A stretch of DNA of 64,000 nt, taken from assembly GCA_020186115.1 (NCBI GenBank), contig WSYJ01000072.1, positions 1-64,000 of the forward strand. Reading direction: 5' to 3'. Position 1 is the stretch's first letter; every line of letters begins with the position of its first letter. The notes below the pieces were generated by a model. It was not told the DNA's origin, did not search any database, and saw nothing but the letters and a program-made list of their open reading frames with translations. Shown here piece by piece: positions 52,724 to 63,009 of the stretch. The DNA is from Histomonas meleagridis (lineage: Eukaryota > Parabasalia > Tritrichomonadida > Dientamoebidae). Made by a program: the position numbers and the translations under genes.

Positions 52724-53714
52724 TTAAAAAGTGAAAGATGAAGAAATTCTTTTCAGGAAGAAATCACAAATTTAATTAGATTTTTAGAATTTTGGCGACT
52801 TAACTGCGCAAACAAACGAAGGTAAGGCCAAATTACATCAGAAGATAATATATTTAAAAAATAGTTTTTTTAATTGAAATTCTTTAAAACTTCATATTAA
52901 TTTTATCTATACCCAAAATGGCCTCACTCGTGCAGTCAAAAGTAACATGAAAAAAAAAAATCATTAATAAAATTTAATTATATTCAAAATTGGAAGCAAA
53001 TGCTATAATGGTGTATGAATAACAACGGCTTTGGAAAGCTTTAGGGATTATTGAGAATAAAATTTGATAAGCAAAATAATTATTATTTGAATTCTCAATT
53101 CACAAAAAAACATAATACCTAAAACAAAAAAAAAATTAGGCAACAAAAAAAGCAAGCATGGCCATGAAAGAAGTATTTTTACATTTAAAAATAATATCTT
53201 ATTTCATAATCAAAAAAAAAGTTTTTATTTTCCTCAAGACATTTCCTGCATTGGCGCTTTTTTAAGTAAGAGAATTGAGTTGCTCATGTCGAGTTAGACA
53301 TTTTCATTCCACCTCTCAACACGAACGACGATCAAATATCTTACAATTACCATTTTTTGAGTAATTTTGATTTTCGTGTTTCACACAAATCGTTCTGAAA
53401 TTTTACAACACGATCGTATCTCAATTTTGAGAGTGTCATATTCAAGCCCGTTGACTGGTCAACCTTTTTGCCGACCAAAATGACAACGCTGGCTTTTATG
53501 CAACAATAAACCATTGAAACTATTGTCAAAAGCGTCCATAAAAACTATTTTTGAATTTCAATTCTAATTTCAAATTTGAACACACCTGAAATTTTCACAC
53601 AAAAGTTCGACAAAAACGAAATGAAACGATGTGGTCCTATTTATTGGCATAAATAGATGACTACTTGTTCCTTTTTTGTCTCTATCTTAAACATACATAT
53701 TGAAAAGAACCACA
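52724..53714. other. Intergenic, no confident gene
   Basis: About 990 bases. The region 53240-53540 is less AT-rich than its surroundings and holds a 55-codon minus-strand frame (ATG at 53514, MVYCCIKASVVILVGKK start) and the inverted repeat GTTGAC-TG-GTCAAC. This could be a small gene or a non-coding RNA; I recognise neither. Confidence 0.35.
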
Positions 53715-54131
53715 TTAGAGTAGTGATACGCTTGAGGTTTTAACATCGTACACAATGCCAGGGAAATTCCCTCTTCGAACAATGTCAAATACTTGTGGAG
53801 CATTCTCCTTCTTTTCAGGCACTGCTGTACAGTGTAAAAGGGGAGGTGGAGGAGGCGATCTAGAAACATTTGATATTATTTTTTGAGGTAAAATTTGCTG
53901 TGGCTCAACAGATTTTGAAGTAAATCGTTGTGGATATGCAACTTCAGTCGGTTGTTGTGTGCCTTGTGGCCCAATGCATAATCGGGCAACTCGAAAATGT
54001 TTTGGCTTTTTTTGAATGCGGAATCCATTTGCTTGCTGAGGGTATGAACCAACAACAAAACCTGGTGGAACCCACATTCCGCCGGAGACTGGTTGAGCAT
54101 AGATGGGTTGAGGAAATGCGCGTGCTTCCAT
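53715..54131 (-). CDS. Uncharacterised Pro-rich 138-residue protein
   Basis: ATG at 54131. The protein is rich in Pro, Gln and Val: MEARAFPQPIYAQPVSGGMW, GFVVGSYPQQANGF, then KKPKHFRVARLCIGPQG, a SPPPPPLL run that could bind SH3 or profilin, and VFDIVRRGNFPGIVYDVK at the end. Codon use is like the neighbours and third positions are AT-rich, so I take it as a real gene; overlapping frames look worse. No family, signal peptide or membrane segment is recognised. Confidence 0.6.
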   Translation of the reverse strand: MEARAFPQPIYAQPVSGGMWVPPGFVVGSYPQQANGFRIQKKPKHFRVARLCIGPQGTQQPTEVAYPQRFTSKSVEPQQILPQKIISNVSRSPPPPPLLHCTAVPEKKENAPQVFDIVRRGNFPGIVYDVKTSSVSLL

Positions 54132-55432
54132 GAAAACTGTTTTTTAAATACCACACAAATCGGTTTAAATTGAATGGATCAATTTTTCAATATTAAAACC
54201 GAAATATCTCATTGAATATTTTGAAAAGTAACTATTAGGAAAATCTTTTTTGAAAAACATCAATATCTTATAATGATCATAAATAAAACATAAATGCTTT
54301 TAATATCATATATAATGGTTATATTAAAGAAAATTTATTTGTTGAATTCTTCCGAAAGCATTAATTCTCTCGGGAAAAATCTTTTTAATATACTTGACAG
54401 CCCAGAATTCTGAGTCCATTCAATTTTCTGAGAAATACCAGTATATGAACCATTCAAATAAATCTGGCTTTGACAAAAAATAATGTGAAATCCGTAAAGG
54501 GGTTTTTTTAACACAAATTTCGAAAAAAATATGAATGCATAACACACTATTTAGTTTGATATGATGAATAATATATTAAGTATATAATAATTTCAAAATT
54601 ATACTATTATATTTATGTTTTATAATTAGATATTTTAATTTATAAATTCCAACCTCCCTATTAAAAAGCTGTGATAAAATTGACAGAGGTTTTCGTTGTC
54701 GTAAATATACAACTTCATCAAAAAAATTTCGATGTGCAACATTTTGACAGGCAACTTTTATGAGAATTTCGGAGGTTTTTGACATCGGAGAAAACGGTTA
54801 CTATATTGAAATCATACCTGTTAGTTCAATGTGCTCATTCTCAAAATTTGCCAGTAACTGCCTCAAACAATTTCTTCGTCGTTTCACAAATTACTCAATG
54901 TTTGATCATAAAAAAAAATTTAATCGCAAACTTCGAATAAAATCGAATTTGTCCTAAAGGCGATTCAAATTTCGGTTACCAATCCAATTCCGTAAAATGA
55001 TATAAAAAACTTCAAACAAGCAAAAACACTCATTTCTGCTCAGCCACAAAGCTAAAAGGTGGTAGTCAATTGGTTATTTGACTTTTTATTCGAAATGATC
55101 TCATAAATTATTTCGATGTTAAATTTCACTAAATCATAAAAACTTCGTGTTAAAAAGACAACGCATTTCAATGATCAAAATGTCTTCTTTTTTGTTAAAC
55201 TAAATCTCATTTTTTGATTTTGAATCTCATTTTTTTATTATTCTTTTCGTTTTAAAACACACACTCAACTTACAATAGCTATGCTCGCTAATTATTAGCA
55301 AAATAATTTCCCATATTCAACCACAAACCTACAGTCACTTTGTGAGGGAGATGATATGCAGTTCAATTTGAATACCTTTTTCCAAACAGAAACAAATAAA
55401 ACATTGAAAAACTTTTTCAGAAACATCAAACC
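54132..55432. other. Intergenic, no confident gene
   Basis: 1.3 kb of AT-rich DNA upstream of the formin gene. Frames at 54335-54547 (minus), 54576-54785 (minus) and 54760-54957 (plus) are short, overlap one another and lack domain signals. I do not call them. The formin promoter must be at the right end; TTTTTCAGAAACATCAAACC precedes its ATG. Confidence 0.55.
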
Positions 55433-58400
55433 ATGAGCGGACAATCCCAAATCGTCCCAAAGGAACTATTTGTTCCTTTCCGGCAATTAGATTTACAGCA
55501 GGAATGTCCGAAAGGGGAAAAACTCAAAGAATTATTCGACTCTCTCATTAACGACATGGGATTATCAGATGAAACAATTGCAAAAATGGCCCAATTCACA
55601 CCAAAGAAGCAATGGCAGTTCATCCAGGGCCAAGCGTACTTCGATTCCAACTCTCCGTCACCAGAGTGTTTTCTCGAGTATTTAAAAACATTGAACCTGG
55701 AGAAAGATCAAAGTACAGCCCTCAAAGCGCTAAACTCATTACGTGTTAACCTAAGCACAGGCAAAGTTTCATGGCTTGAACGATTTGTCGAGAACAACGG
55801 TTTATCATTTCTTATTTCTCTTTTATCGAAATTTAAAGAGAGTAATGATATGGAACTATTCACCGTTGTACTCCAATGTCTTCATGCCGTTGCTAACGTT
55901 GACGTCGGTCAAAAGAAGATGTTATCCGAGAAAAATCTATTTTTCTTTTTGGTCAATTCTTTTCAAGTCAAGAGCTCCAAAGCCTTTGGGTATATCCTTG
56001 TGTTGTTAGTTCCATTTATCTATTATTCAACTGATCATAATCACAATGCAAAACTTATGTCAAGTAAAGATGCGTATTCTGCAATCAAAAGCGTCTGCAA
56101 ATCCAATCCGGACTCACTTACAGTTCGTCAAATAATTATCTTTCTCAGTGCTATGATCTCCGGATTTCAAGATGTCAAAAGTCGTGTTGACTATTTGATA
56201 ATGATCACCCAAAACAACATCTTAAAGACATTATCATCAATCAAATTAACTGAAGCTGAACGTGCATTTCAAGCTCGAAAGAATTTGTTCGAATATATTG
56301 AACAAGAATTAAAACCATTACATGAAACGTTTCCACATTCAAAGAAAATGTATAATCCGTTCAACGATAAATCCGTTCGTAAATATCTTGTTAAACATGC
56401 ATCAAAGTACATTAACTTGATCAACCTTTCATTGATGGATATTGCGTTAACATATCCCAAGAAGAAGTCAAATGTATATATGTTTCTATCGAACTTATTA
56501 ATCATATATCGTCAATACTTAGCTAAGGGAATGAACCTTTCGTTATCAGAAGCAGCATTTCAAGCTGCGACATGTGAAAAAGGGTATCAATTATATTTAA
56601 CTGAAAGTAATTCAATACCATTAGATTCATTTCATCAACAATTATATGAAGAAACACAATTTCTAGATCATAATTATTTAGCTGATTCTATAATGCCTGC
56701 CAAACTATTTAATAATTTCGGTGGTAAAAGTTCTTCTCAATCTAAAGAAAATTCAACAGAGATCCATACATTAAAAGAACAAATTAATGCATTACAAAAA
56801 CATTGTGAATTTATTACTAATGCTAAGGATGAAGTAACAGATAAATATAACAAATTAAAGGAATCTACAAAAACAAATAAGAAAGATATGGTAATATTAA
56901 CTGAAAGAAATAAGAAACTTGAAGAAGAAATTGGTAAATATGAAACTAAAATGAATAAGAAGAAAGGTGTAGTTCAAGGACTTAGAGAAAAGGCTCAAAC
57001 GTTATGTGATGAATTAGATCAATCAAAGAATTTAATTGAGAACTTAAAGAAAGAACTTGAAAGTCAACGTAATAATAATTCGGAAGTAGAGAATTTGAAT
57101 AATGAATTAACGAAATTCAAAAATGCTTTGAAGGAATCTAAAGAATTACAAATGAAATATAGAGAGAAATATAAAATCTCTAAAGAAAGAATTGAAGAAT
57201 TAGAAGAAATTGAAGATGAAAGAGATGAACTTCAAGAGAAATTAGATAAAGTTAAAGAGAAATATAAAGATTCTAAAGAAACTAAAGCTGAATTAGAAGA
57301 GAAATTAGAAGATCTTAAGATTGAATTAGAAAGTTATAAGTCTAAAGAAGATGAAATGAGAACTACTTCAGAGAAACTTAAAGAAGAATATTTGTCTGCT
57401 ATCGATTCATCTAAAGAAGAAATTGAAGCACAAAAGCGAAGAATTGATATCCTGAATAAACAAATTGAAGATTATGAAGAACAAATTAATAAGTTAAAGG
57501 ATGACATAGAAAACCTTAAGCAAAAGTCTTCTGATGATGATGAAGAACAAAATGGTTCATCTTCATCATCATCATCATCTTCAAGTGATAATGAAGAAGA
57601 TAATGAATCATCAAATAATGAATCAGAGAAATCTTCTGGTGATAATGATAATGAAGAAAGTGAAAATAGTTCTGAAGAATCTGATGATAAATCTGCGAAA
57701 ATTGATGAGTTAAATGATCAAATTGCTAATTTGAATGAAGAAATTGCAAAACTTAACGAAAAAATCATTAATTATACTGCTGATGAATTAACATTTAGAT
57801 CAACAATTACAAGACAGAAGAAAGAAATCGCTGAATTAAAGACACATTCAACAATGTCTGTGGCTGAATCTAAGAAATTAAAGGAAACTGTCGCTAAGTT
57901 AACTGATGAAACGCAGAAACTTAAGAAGGAACTTTCTGATCATACTCAAAAGTCAAATAACCAAATTGAAGCTGAAAAGAATAAAGTTAAAGAAGCTGAA
58001 AGGCAAATCGATAAGTTAAATGAAGAAATTGAAAAACTTAAAGAAGAAATTAAGGAATTAAATCAAAAGTCAATTCAAGTTGAAGCTACTAAAGATATTC
58101 CTATTAAAGCTGAAGTTAAAGATTCGAATGATAGTAATAATAGTAATGATAATAATGAGCAAATTAATAAGTTGAATGAAACTGTTAAAGAACTTAAAGA
58201 AACAATTTCCAAGTTAGAGGATGAAAAGGAAACACTTCAGACGAAACTTACTGAAGCCGAATCAAGAATAGGTTCTGGCGGTGATTCTGGTGATGGTGCT
58301 CCTCCTCCACCGCCCCCACCGCCCCCACCGCCCCCACCTCCTCCGCCTCCACCTCCACCAGGTGGCGCTTCACTTGAACCTCCTCCTCCACCACCTCCAC

Positions 58401-59881
58401 CGCCCCCACCACCTCCTCCTCCAGGTGCTCCTCCTCCTCCACCGCCCCCACCGCCGCCAGGTGCACCGCCTCCACCTCCGCCACCTCCTGGAGCTCCTCC
58501 CCCACCACCAGGCGCACCTCCTCCACCAGCTTTCGGTATGCCTCCTAAACCGAATCCAGCGCCGCCTAAGAAGGTTAAGTCTATTTTCTGGGCTAAACTT
58601 CCTGATGCCCAAATCAAGCCTACAATCTGGAATGATATTGATGATAGTACAATATCAATTGACGAAGATTCGATATTAGACTTATTTGCAACAGTAGCGC
58701 CAGCTAAAAAGATATCTACAACAGCTTCAACAGAATCTATTACATCAGCACCAGTTAAGCCTCCTACGATTGAATTAATTGATCAAAACAAAGCTAAGTC
58801 AATTGCTATCTTATTATCAAGACTTAAAATGTCTTATCAAGATATTACCAAACATATCATTCAAATCGATGATATATTTACTGAAGATCAACTTCATGGA
58901 ATGATTAGTAATCAGCCGACACCAGATGAAGTTCAATTGATTCAAGGATTTGAAGGAGATCGAAATCAACTTGGAGTTTGTGAACAATTCTTTACACAAT
59001 TAATAACAGTTGTTAATTTCCCGGTTCATTTTGAATTAATGTTACTTAGACAAACATTTGATCAACAAGTTAAAGATATATTACCACCATTAAATCTTTT
59101 CATGGATGCATTACAAATATTATTAAAGTCAGAAAACTTAAAGAAAGTAATGACAGTCATATTAAAGATTGGTAATTACTTAAATGGAGGTACAATTAGA
59201 GGTGGAGCTTATGGATTTAAATTAGAAACACTTGCAAAATTAAAAGATATTAGAAGTAATAAGCCAGGATATACATTATTACATTATTTAGTATCAACAA
59301 TTTATGAGAAATATCCAGAAGCTGCTAAATTCGTTGAAGAAATGGAAGTGTTTAAGAGTTGTTTAAGATTCGATATCGATATAATTAATAAGCAATTAAT
59401 GGGATTAAATGGTACATTTAATAAATGTAAAAACTTTTTACCAATGGCAGAAAAACTCGTTGTTAAAGGTGATCTATTTCATCCTAAGTTTATCGAATTT
59501 GAAGAAAAGGCTTCACAAGTATTTACTAAAGGTAAAGATGGAATTAAAGAAGTTAATATGTTATATGAAGAAGTTTGTTCAATGTATGCTGAAGATCCTA
59601 AAGCTACAAAATTAAACGATTTCTTACAAATTTGGAAAGATTTTGCAAACGATTTCGCAAGGGCTAAAGATGATATTGATAAACAAAAGGCACTCGAAGA
59701 GAAACAAAAGAGACAGGCTGAAGCAGCTCAAAAGAAGAGTCTCTCTAAGAGAGGTGTTCTTGATAATATGATGAAGGAATTAGAAGAAGGTGGTCCTGTT
59801 AGACCTAAAGGTGCTACTGGAATGCCAATCCCACCGAAGAATGATTTGTTAGCTGCTATGGCTAAAGTTCGAAGGAAATGA
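55433..59881 (+). CDS. Diaphanous-related formin
   Basis: 1,482 residues. N-terminal GBD/FH3 (about 25-400) starts with LFDSLINDMGLSDETIAKM and KKQWQFIQGQ, the Rho-binding part. A coiled coil (about 440-940) is interrupted by an acidic-serine block (about 700-756). FH1 (about 953-1042) is a series of uninterrupted polyproline runs of up to about 20 residues spaced by GA or GG, for profilin-actin delivery. FH2 (about 1045-1440) carries IFWAKLPDAQIKPTIWNDID, KIGNYLNGGTIRGGAYGF and LLHYLVSTIYEKYP, the ring dimer that nucleates and elongates actin filaments. A C-terminal autoregulatory DAD is visible: RGVLDNMMKELEEGGPVRPK. The presence of both GBD/FH3 and DAD implies Rho-type switchable autoinhibition. 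Everything is in frame. The start is the first ATG (MSGQSQIVPK). Confidence 0.97.
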   Translation: MSGQSQIVPKELFVPFRQLDLQQECPKGEKLKELFDSLINDMGLSDETIAKMAQFTPKKQWQFIQGQAYFDSNSPSPECFLEYLKTLNLEKDQSTALKALNSLRVNLSTGKVSWLERFVENNGLSFLISLLSKFKESNDMELFTVVLQCLHAVANVDVGQKKMLSEKNLFFFLVNSFQVKSSKAFGYILVLLVPFIYYSTDHNHNAKLMSSKDAYSAIKSVCKSNPDSLTVRQIIIFLSAMISGFQDVKSRVDYLIMITQNNILKTLSSIKLTEAERAFQARKNLFEYIEQELKPLHETFPHSKKMYNPFNDKSVRKYLVKHASKYINLINLSLMDIALTYPKKKSNVYMFLSNLLIIYRQYLAKGMNLSLSEAAFQAATCEKGYQLYLTESNSIPLDSFHQQLYEETQFLDHNYLADSIMPAKLFNNFGGKSSSQSKENSTEIHTLKEQINALQKHCEFITNAKDEVTDKYNKLKESTKTNKKDMVILTERNKKLEEEIGKYETKMNKKKGVVQGLREKAQTLCDELDQSKNLIENLKKELESQRNNNSEVENLNNELTKFKNALKESKELQMKYREKYKISKERIEELEEIEDERDELQEKLDKVKEKYKDSKETKAELEEKLEDLKIELESYKSKEDEMRTTSEKLKEEYLSAIDSSKEEIEAQKRRIDILNKQIEDYEEQINKLKDDIENLKQKSSDDDEEQNGSSSSSSSSSSDNEEDNESSNNESEKSSGDNDNEESENSSEESDDKSAKIDELNDQIANLNEEIAKLNEKIINYTADELTFRSTITRQKKEIAELKTHSTMSVAESKKLKETVAKLTDETQKLKKELSDHTQKSNNQIEAEKNKVKEAERQIDKLNEEIEKLKEEIKELNQKSIQVEATKDIPIKAEVKDSNDSNNSNDNNEQINKLNETVKELKETISKLEDEKETLQTKLTEAESRIGSGGDSGDGAPPPPPPPPPPPPPPPPPPPPGGASLEPPPPPPPPPPPPPPPGAPPPPPPPPPPGAPPPPPPPPGAPPPPPGAPPPPAFGMPPKPNPAPPKKVKSIFWAKLPDAQIKPTIWNDIDDSTISIDEDSILDLFATVAPAKKISTTASTESITSAPVKPPTIELIDQNKAKSIAILLSRLKMSYQDITKHIIQIDDIFTEDQLHGMISNQPTPDEVQLIQGFEGDRNQLGVCEQFFTQLITVVNFPVHFELMLLRQTFDQQVKDILPPLNLFMDALQILLKSENLKKVMTVILKIGNYLNGGTIRGGAYGFKLETLAKLKDIRSNKPGYTLLHYLVSTIYEKYPEAAKFVEEMEVFKSCLRFDIDIINKQLMGLNGTFNKCKNFLPMAEKLVVKGDLFHPKFIEFEEKASQVFTKGKDGIKEVNMLYEEVCSMYAEDPKATKLNDFLQIWKDFANDFARAKDDIDKQKALEEKQKRQAEAAQKKSLSKRGVLDNMMKELEEGGPVRPKGATGMPIPPKNDLLAAMAKVRRK

Positions 59882-60065
59882 TGAAAATTAATTATGAATT
59901 TTGATGCGGAAACATCAAATTTGTGACAAATTTCTATGGTTTACACCAATGTTTGTTTAAATTATTTTCCACAAAAAACTTATTTAAATAAACATTTAAC
60001 AAATATCATTAAATTATTTTTTTTAATGTAGAAATTAAAGATATCAAGAAATTTTTATATAATTA

Positions 60066-61754
60066 TTAACATTTATCAATTCTAATTGTTGAGGCTATCA
60101 TAACAATTGTTTTCACAATATGTCGAGTTATAGCTTTATTTGTTCTATCCCATTGGCCATCAATTATCTTACTACTAAATGGTAATGCATTCAACACAGC
60201 AACAATACCTTCTTTAGGTACTTCTTTCTTTTTGATAATAAATGGTATGCCATCATCCCAAACTAATTGATATGCTTCTCCTTTTGCTCTAATCATTAAT
60301 CTTGCTGTTTTACTACCAGCAGTTACTTTTAACTTCTTTTCTAATTTAAGAAAATGGCAGCATTCGATAGGATTTTTTTCGATTAATTCAAATGGTAAAA
60401 TTGATTTCATTGGTTCACCTATACCAAAATCATCTGATCTAATTGCACCAAGTCCCATCATTACTCCACCACCATTTTTAAGGAAATCATATAAATCTTT
60501 ACTTAACTTATCTGGATTCCAAAATTTATAAAACCCAAACACAAAAATTGAATTAAACTCAGAAAAATTAACGTTAAACTCTTTATCGGCGCGGACCGTT
60601 ACAACATGTGGAAGTGAACAATTTATAAACATTAATTTGACATCTTCAAGTGCTTCATTATCACATGCTCCTAATAGTAAACATCGTACATTACTTTTTG
60701 GTATTTTTCTTGGTAAAGAACATTGAAGGTCAAGTGATTGTTTACATTGAATAGGAACTATTTCGGATTCAAGAAATTGTTTAATATAGTTTTGTGACAT
60801 TAGATCTGCTCGAACTTCATTGAATAATAAATCAATTGGTTCATTTGGTTGGTTTTTATGAACAAGTAAAATAAAATTGTATATTTCATCTTCACTCGCT
60901 GCATTTAAACAACTCTCATGTAAAAGAGGTGAAAGATATGTGACAGGAAGCATACTAAGTTTGTTCTGATCAAGGTGACGCCAATAATGAATGATTTTAG
61001 AAATACAATATTTGCAATTCCAATCTTTGATTGTACCTATATTATAAAGTGAAATAATACCATTGTGATGCGTCTTCATTGAAAACATTTTAGTAAGTAT
61101 TTCAAATTGATAGTTTCCGATTTTAGAAGAATTATCAGTTATGTATCTTTCAATTATATCACATAAAGAGCCAATTTGGGCAGAATCAGGACGATTGACA
61201 TAAGCGCGCTTGGCAATTTGATGGAAAATATTAAAATTAAGATTTGAAAAATAAGAACAATCTAGCGAGCCAATGTTTTTATAAACGATATCAATAAGAA
61301 TATCTAATGTTTTTGAGCTGTCAAGGAATTGGTTTCCTAATTTGCTAAGAATTTCTAATGAAGCTAATGGGCTTAATTTATTTCCAGAAATGAAATCAGT
61401 ACATTGTTGTAAAATACTTGGAATTGACCATAAAGTTGAAATTCGATAAATTCCTGAAATATTTTCTTCATTGATTTCAATTGGTTTCAAAGTATACATA
61501 TATTTCAAAATCGGATATATATTTTCAACAGCCCAATCAGGCAAACAAATACAAACTTCTTTTTCTTCAGGCATTGATATAAAAAAATTATGAAAATAAT
61601 TTGAAAAATAGTCTAAAATGAATCGGTGGACTGGGATTCTAAATTGAGATGATTGTAAATTTGGAATAACTATGGAAAAATCACTAAATCTTGAGTTACA
61701 ATAAAGTGGTTCAAAGTCAAAAATGAGAGGTTTTAGGGGATAGTTTTCATCCAT
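60066..61754 (-). CDS. BTB-BACK protein with amidotransferase-like C-terminal domain
   Basis: 562 residues. Residues about 15-120 are a BTB/POZ domain: FSDFSIVIPN, FRIPVHRFILDYFSNYFHNF and a helix-strand-helix ending ILKYMYTLKPIEI. A BACK-like helical region follows (about 120-330). The C-terminal 200 residues have a Rossmann-like pattern: VRCLLLGACDNE, SIFVFGFYKFW, LYDFLKNGGGVMMGLGAIR, then GIGEPMKSILPFEL, which resembles class I glutamine-amidotransferase/ThuA folds. No nucleophile Cys motif is obvious. BTB domains recruit cullin-3 or dimerise; a Kelch or MATH partner is missing here and replaced by this fold. The gene is divergent from the seven-helix protein gene with only 49 bases between start codons. 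Confidence 0.75.
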   Translation of the reverse strand: MDENYPLKPLIFDFEPLYCNSRFSDFSIVIPNLQSSQFRIPVHRFILDYFSNYFHNFFISMPEEKEVCICLPDWAVENIYPILKYMYTLKPIEINEENISGIYRISTLWSIPSILQQCTDFISGNKLSPLASLEILSKLGNQFLDSSKTLDILIDIVYKNIGSLDCSYFSNLNFNIFHQIAKRAYVNRPDSAQIGSLCDIIERYITDNSSKIGNYQFEILTKMFSMKTHHNGIISLYNIGTIKDWNCKYCISKIIHYWRHLDQNKLSMLPVTYLSPLLHESCLNAASEDEIYNFILLVHKNQPNEPIDLLFNEVRADLMSQNYIKQFLESEIVPIQCKQSLDLQCSLPRKIPKSNVRCLLLGACDNEALEDVKLMFINCSLPHVVTVRADKEFNVNFSEFNSIFVFGFYKFWNPDKLSKDLYDFLKNGGGVMMGLGAIRSDDFGIGEPMKSILPFELIEKNPIECCHFLKLEKKLKVTAGSKTARLMIRAKGEAYQLVWDDGIPFIIKKKEVPKEGIVAVLNALPFSSKIIDGQWDRTNKAITRHIVKTIVMIASTIRIDKC

Positions 61755-61782
61755 TGGAACCGAAGTTACGAGAACGTTAAAT

Positions 61783-61792
61783 AATGATCATT
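61783..61792. promoter_or_regulatory. Palindromic bidirectional initiator AATGATCATT
   Basis: AATGATCATT equals its own reverse complement, so TCATT (initiator) is read on both strands. On the minus strand A+1 at 61785 is 31 bases before the BTB ATG. On the plus strand A+1 at 61790 is 14 bases before the TTG at 61804. Confidence 0.5.
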
Positions 61793-61803
61793 GATTATTT
61801 GAG

Positions 61804-63009
61804 TTGTATTTCCTTTTATTCGGACTTACATATATCAAGGAATACAATATAAACACAAAACTAAAGATTATTCAATTCGCTTCTTTTGGATTTGAAAAAA
61901 ATGGTAAATATAACCTTACTTTTGCTCGAGAAAATTTATCATTAAGAATTTTTTTAGCAAACAAAAATGAAACGATTTCATTGGCATTGCGTTCACCTAC
62001 TCTACAGACAATATGCAAAGATGAAAATTTTTTTATTTCAAATTTAAATTTTTCCTTTTCAAACATTTCAAAACCGATTTCATGGATTGGAACCATTGAT
62101 AAAAAAGGTGTTTATCAACCAATATTCTTAAATTGTCATAATACTAACAAAACAATTTTTCATTTACGCCTAAATTTCACGAATCCTTCAGCATTAATTG
62201 ATTATCGTGATTATGGATATTCAAAAATGTATTTCATATTTGGTATTATTTATATTTTTATATCTCTTGTCTGGATCCTCAATACGATATATTTTATCAG
62301 TCATATAAATCTTATACAAGCATTATTTTCAGTTACATCTCTTTCAAACTCAATATTTTATTTTCTCTGTTCAAGGAATTGGAGCAACAAAAGAGTTGGG
62401 AATGAATTTCCTCGTTTAATACAAAGTTTTTATCATTATTTTTCTGAAGCGCATTTTACAATTTATTGTTCATCAATTCTTTTTGCTTTATCAGGTTTAT
62501 GTACCATACGTGAATCAATAGATATATATGAGTATGTGAATATAATATTTTCAAGTGCATTTTTCATTTACGGAATTTTTTCAAGTGAATTTGCTGAAGA
62601 AGTTTATCAATCATTAATATTAATGGGACTTGTGAATGTCGGCGCTATTATGGTTTTTTATAATTTCTTTAGGTATATGTGTTTCATTACTGACCTAAAG
62701 GAATTAAGACAAGTTCAAGAAGATGAACAACTGAAGAAAAAGTTTAATTTGATTTATTCATTTTCGAGATTGTCAATAATTTTGGTTTTGGTTTCGTTGG
62801 GCGTATTTTGCTTTTTGGCATTTGCTGACTCGTGGGATATTTATATATTTGCTGATATACACGTCTCTTTGTTGTTGTTAAATTTCATTGAAATGTGGGT
62901 GTTCATGTTAAGAAAAGATTACTTGTTCGTACAAGTAAAGGAAGAAGATGAATTAACATTGTTAAATATGGAAGAGCCAAAATCGAATTCTTTGGTGCTT
63001 TTGTCCTAA
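61804..63009 (+). CDS. GOST/GPR107-like seven-helix membrane protein, TTG at start
   Basis: 401 codons, no lesion. A hydrophobic N-terminal stretch (YFLLFGLTYIKEY) acts as a signal peptide. Residues about 22-140 are a luminal beta-rich domain with FGFEKNGKYNLTF and many N-glycosylation motifs. From about residue 143 come seven hydrophobic helices (YFIFGIIYIFISLVWIL first, and a last one HVSLLLLNFIEMWVF), then an acidic tail. Lung-7TM/GOST proteins (GPR107/108, Wntless) of the Golgi and endosome have this layout. No ATG is found in frame before the signal segment, as TGA lies 12 bases upstream at 61792; the first ATG is around residue 145, inside the membrane part. TTG at 61804 is 14 bases after an initiator. 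A 5' intron is unlikely because the neighbour starts 49 bases away. Confidence 0.7.
   Translation: MYFLLFGLTYIKEYNINTKLKIIQFASFGFEKNGKYNLTFARENLSLRIFLANKNETISLALRSPTLQTICKDENFFISNLNFSFSNISKPISWIGTIDKKGVYQPIFLNCHNTNKTIFHLRLNFTNPSALIDYRDYGYSKMYFIFGIIYIFISLVWILNTIYFISHINLIQALFSVTSLSNSIFYFLCSRNWSNKRVGNEFPRLIQSFYHYFSEAHFTIYCSSILFALSGLCTIRESIDIYEYVNIIFSSAFFIYGIFSSEFAEEVYQSLILMGLVNVGAIMVFYNFFRYMCFITDLKELRQVQEDEQLKKKFNLIYSFSRLSIILVLVSLGVFCFLAFADSWDIYIFADIHVSLLLLNFIEMWVFMLRKDYLFVQVKEEDELTLLNMEEPKSNSLVLLS

Noticed and set aside
58237-58679. Gly-rich and His/Leu-rich frames over the formin FH1 region
   Set aside because: They are other-frame readings of polyproline codons.
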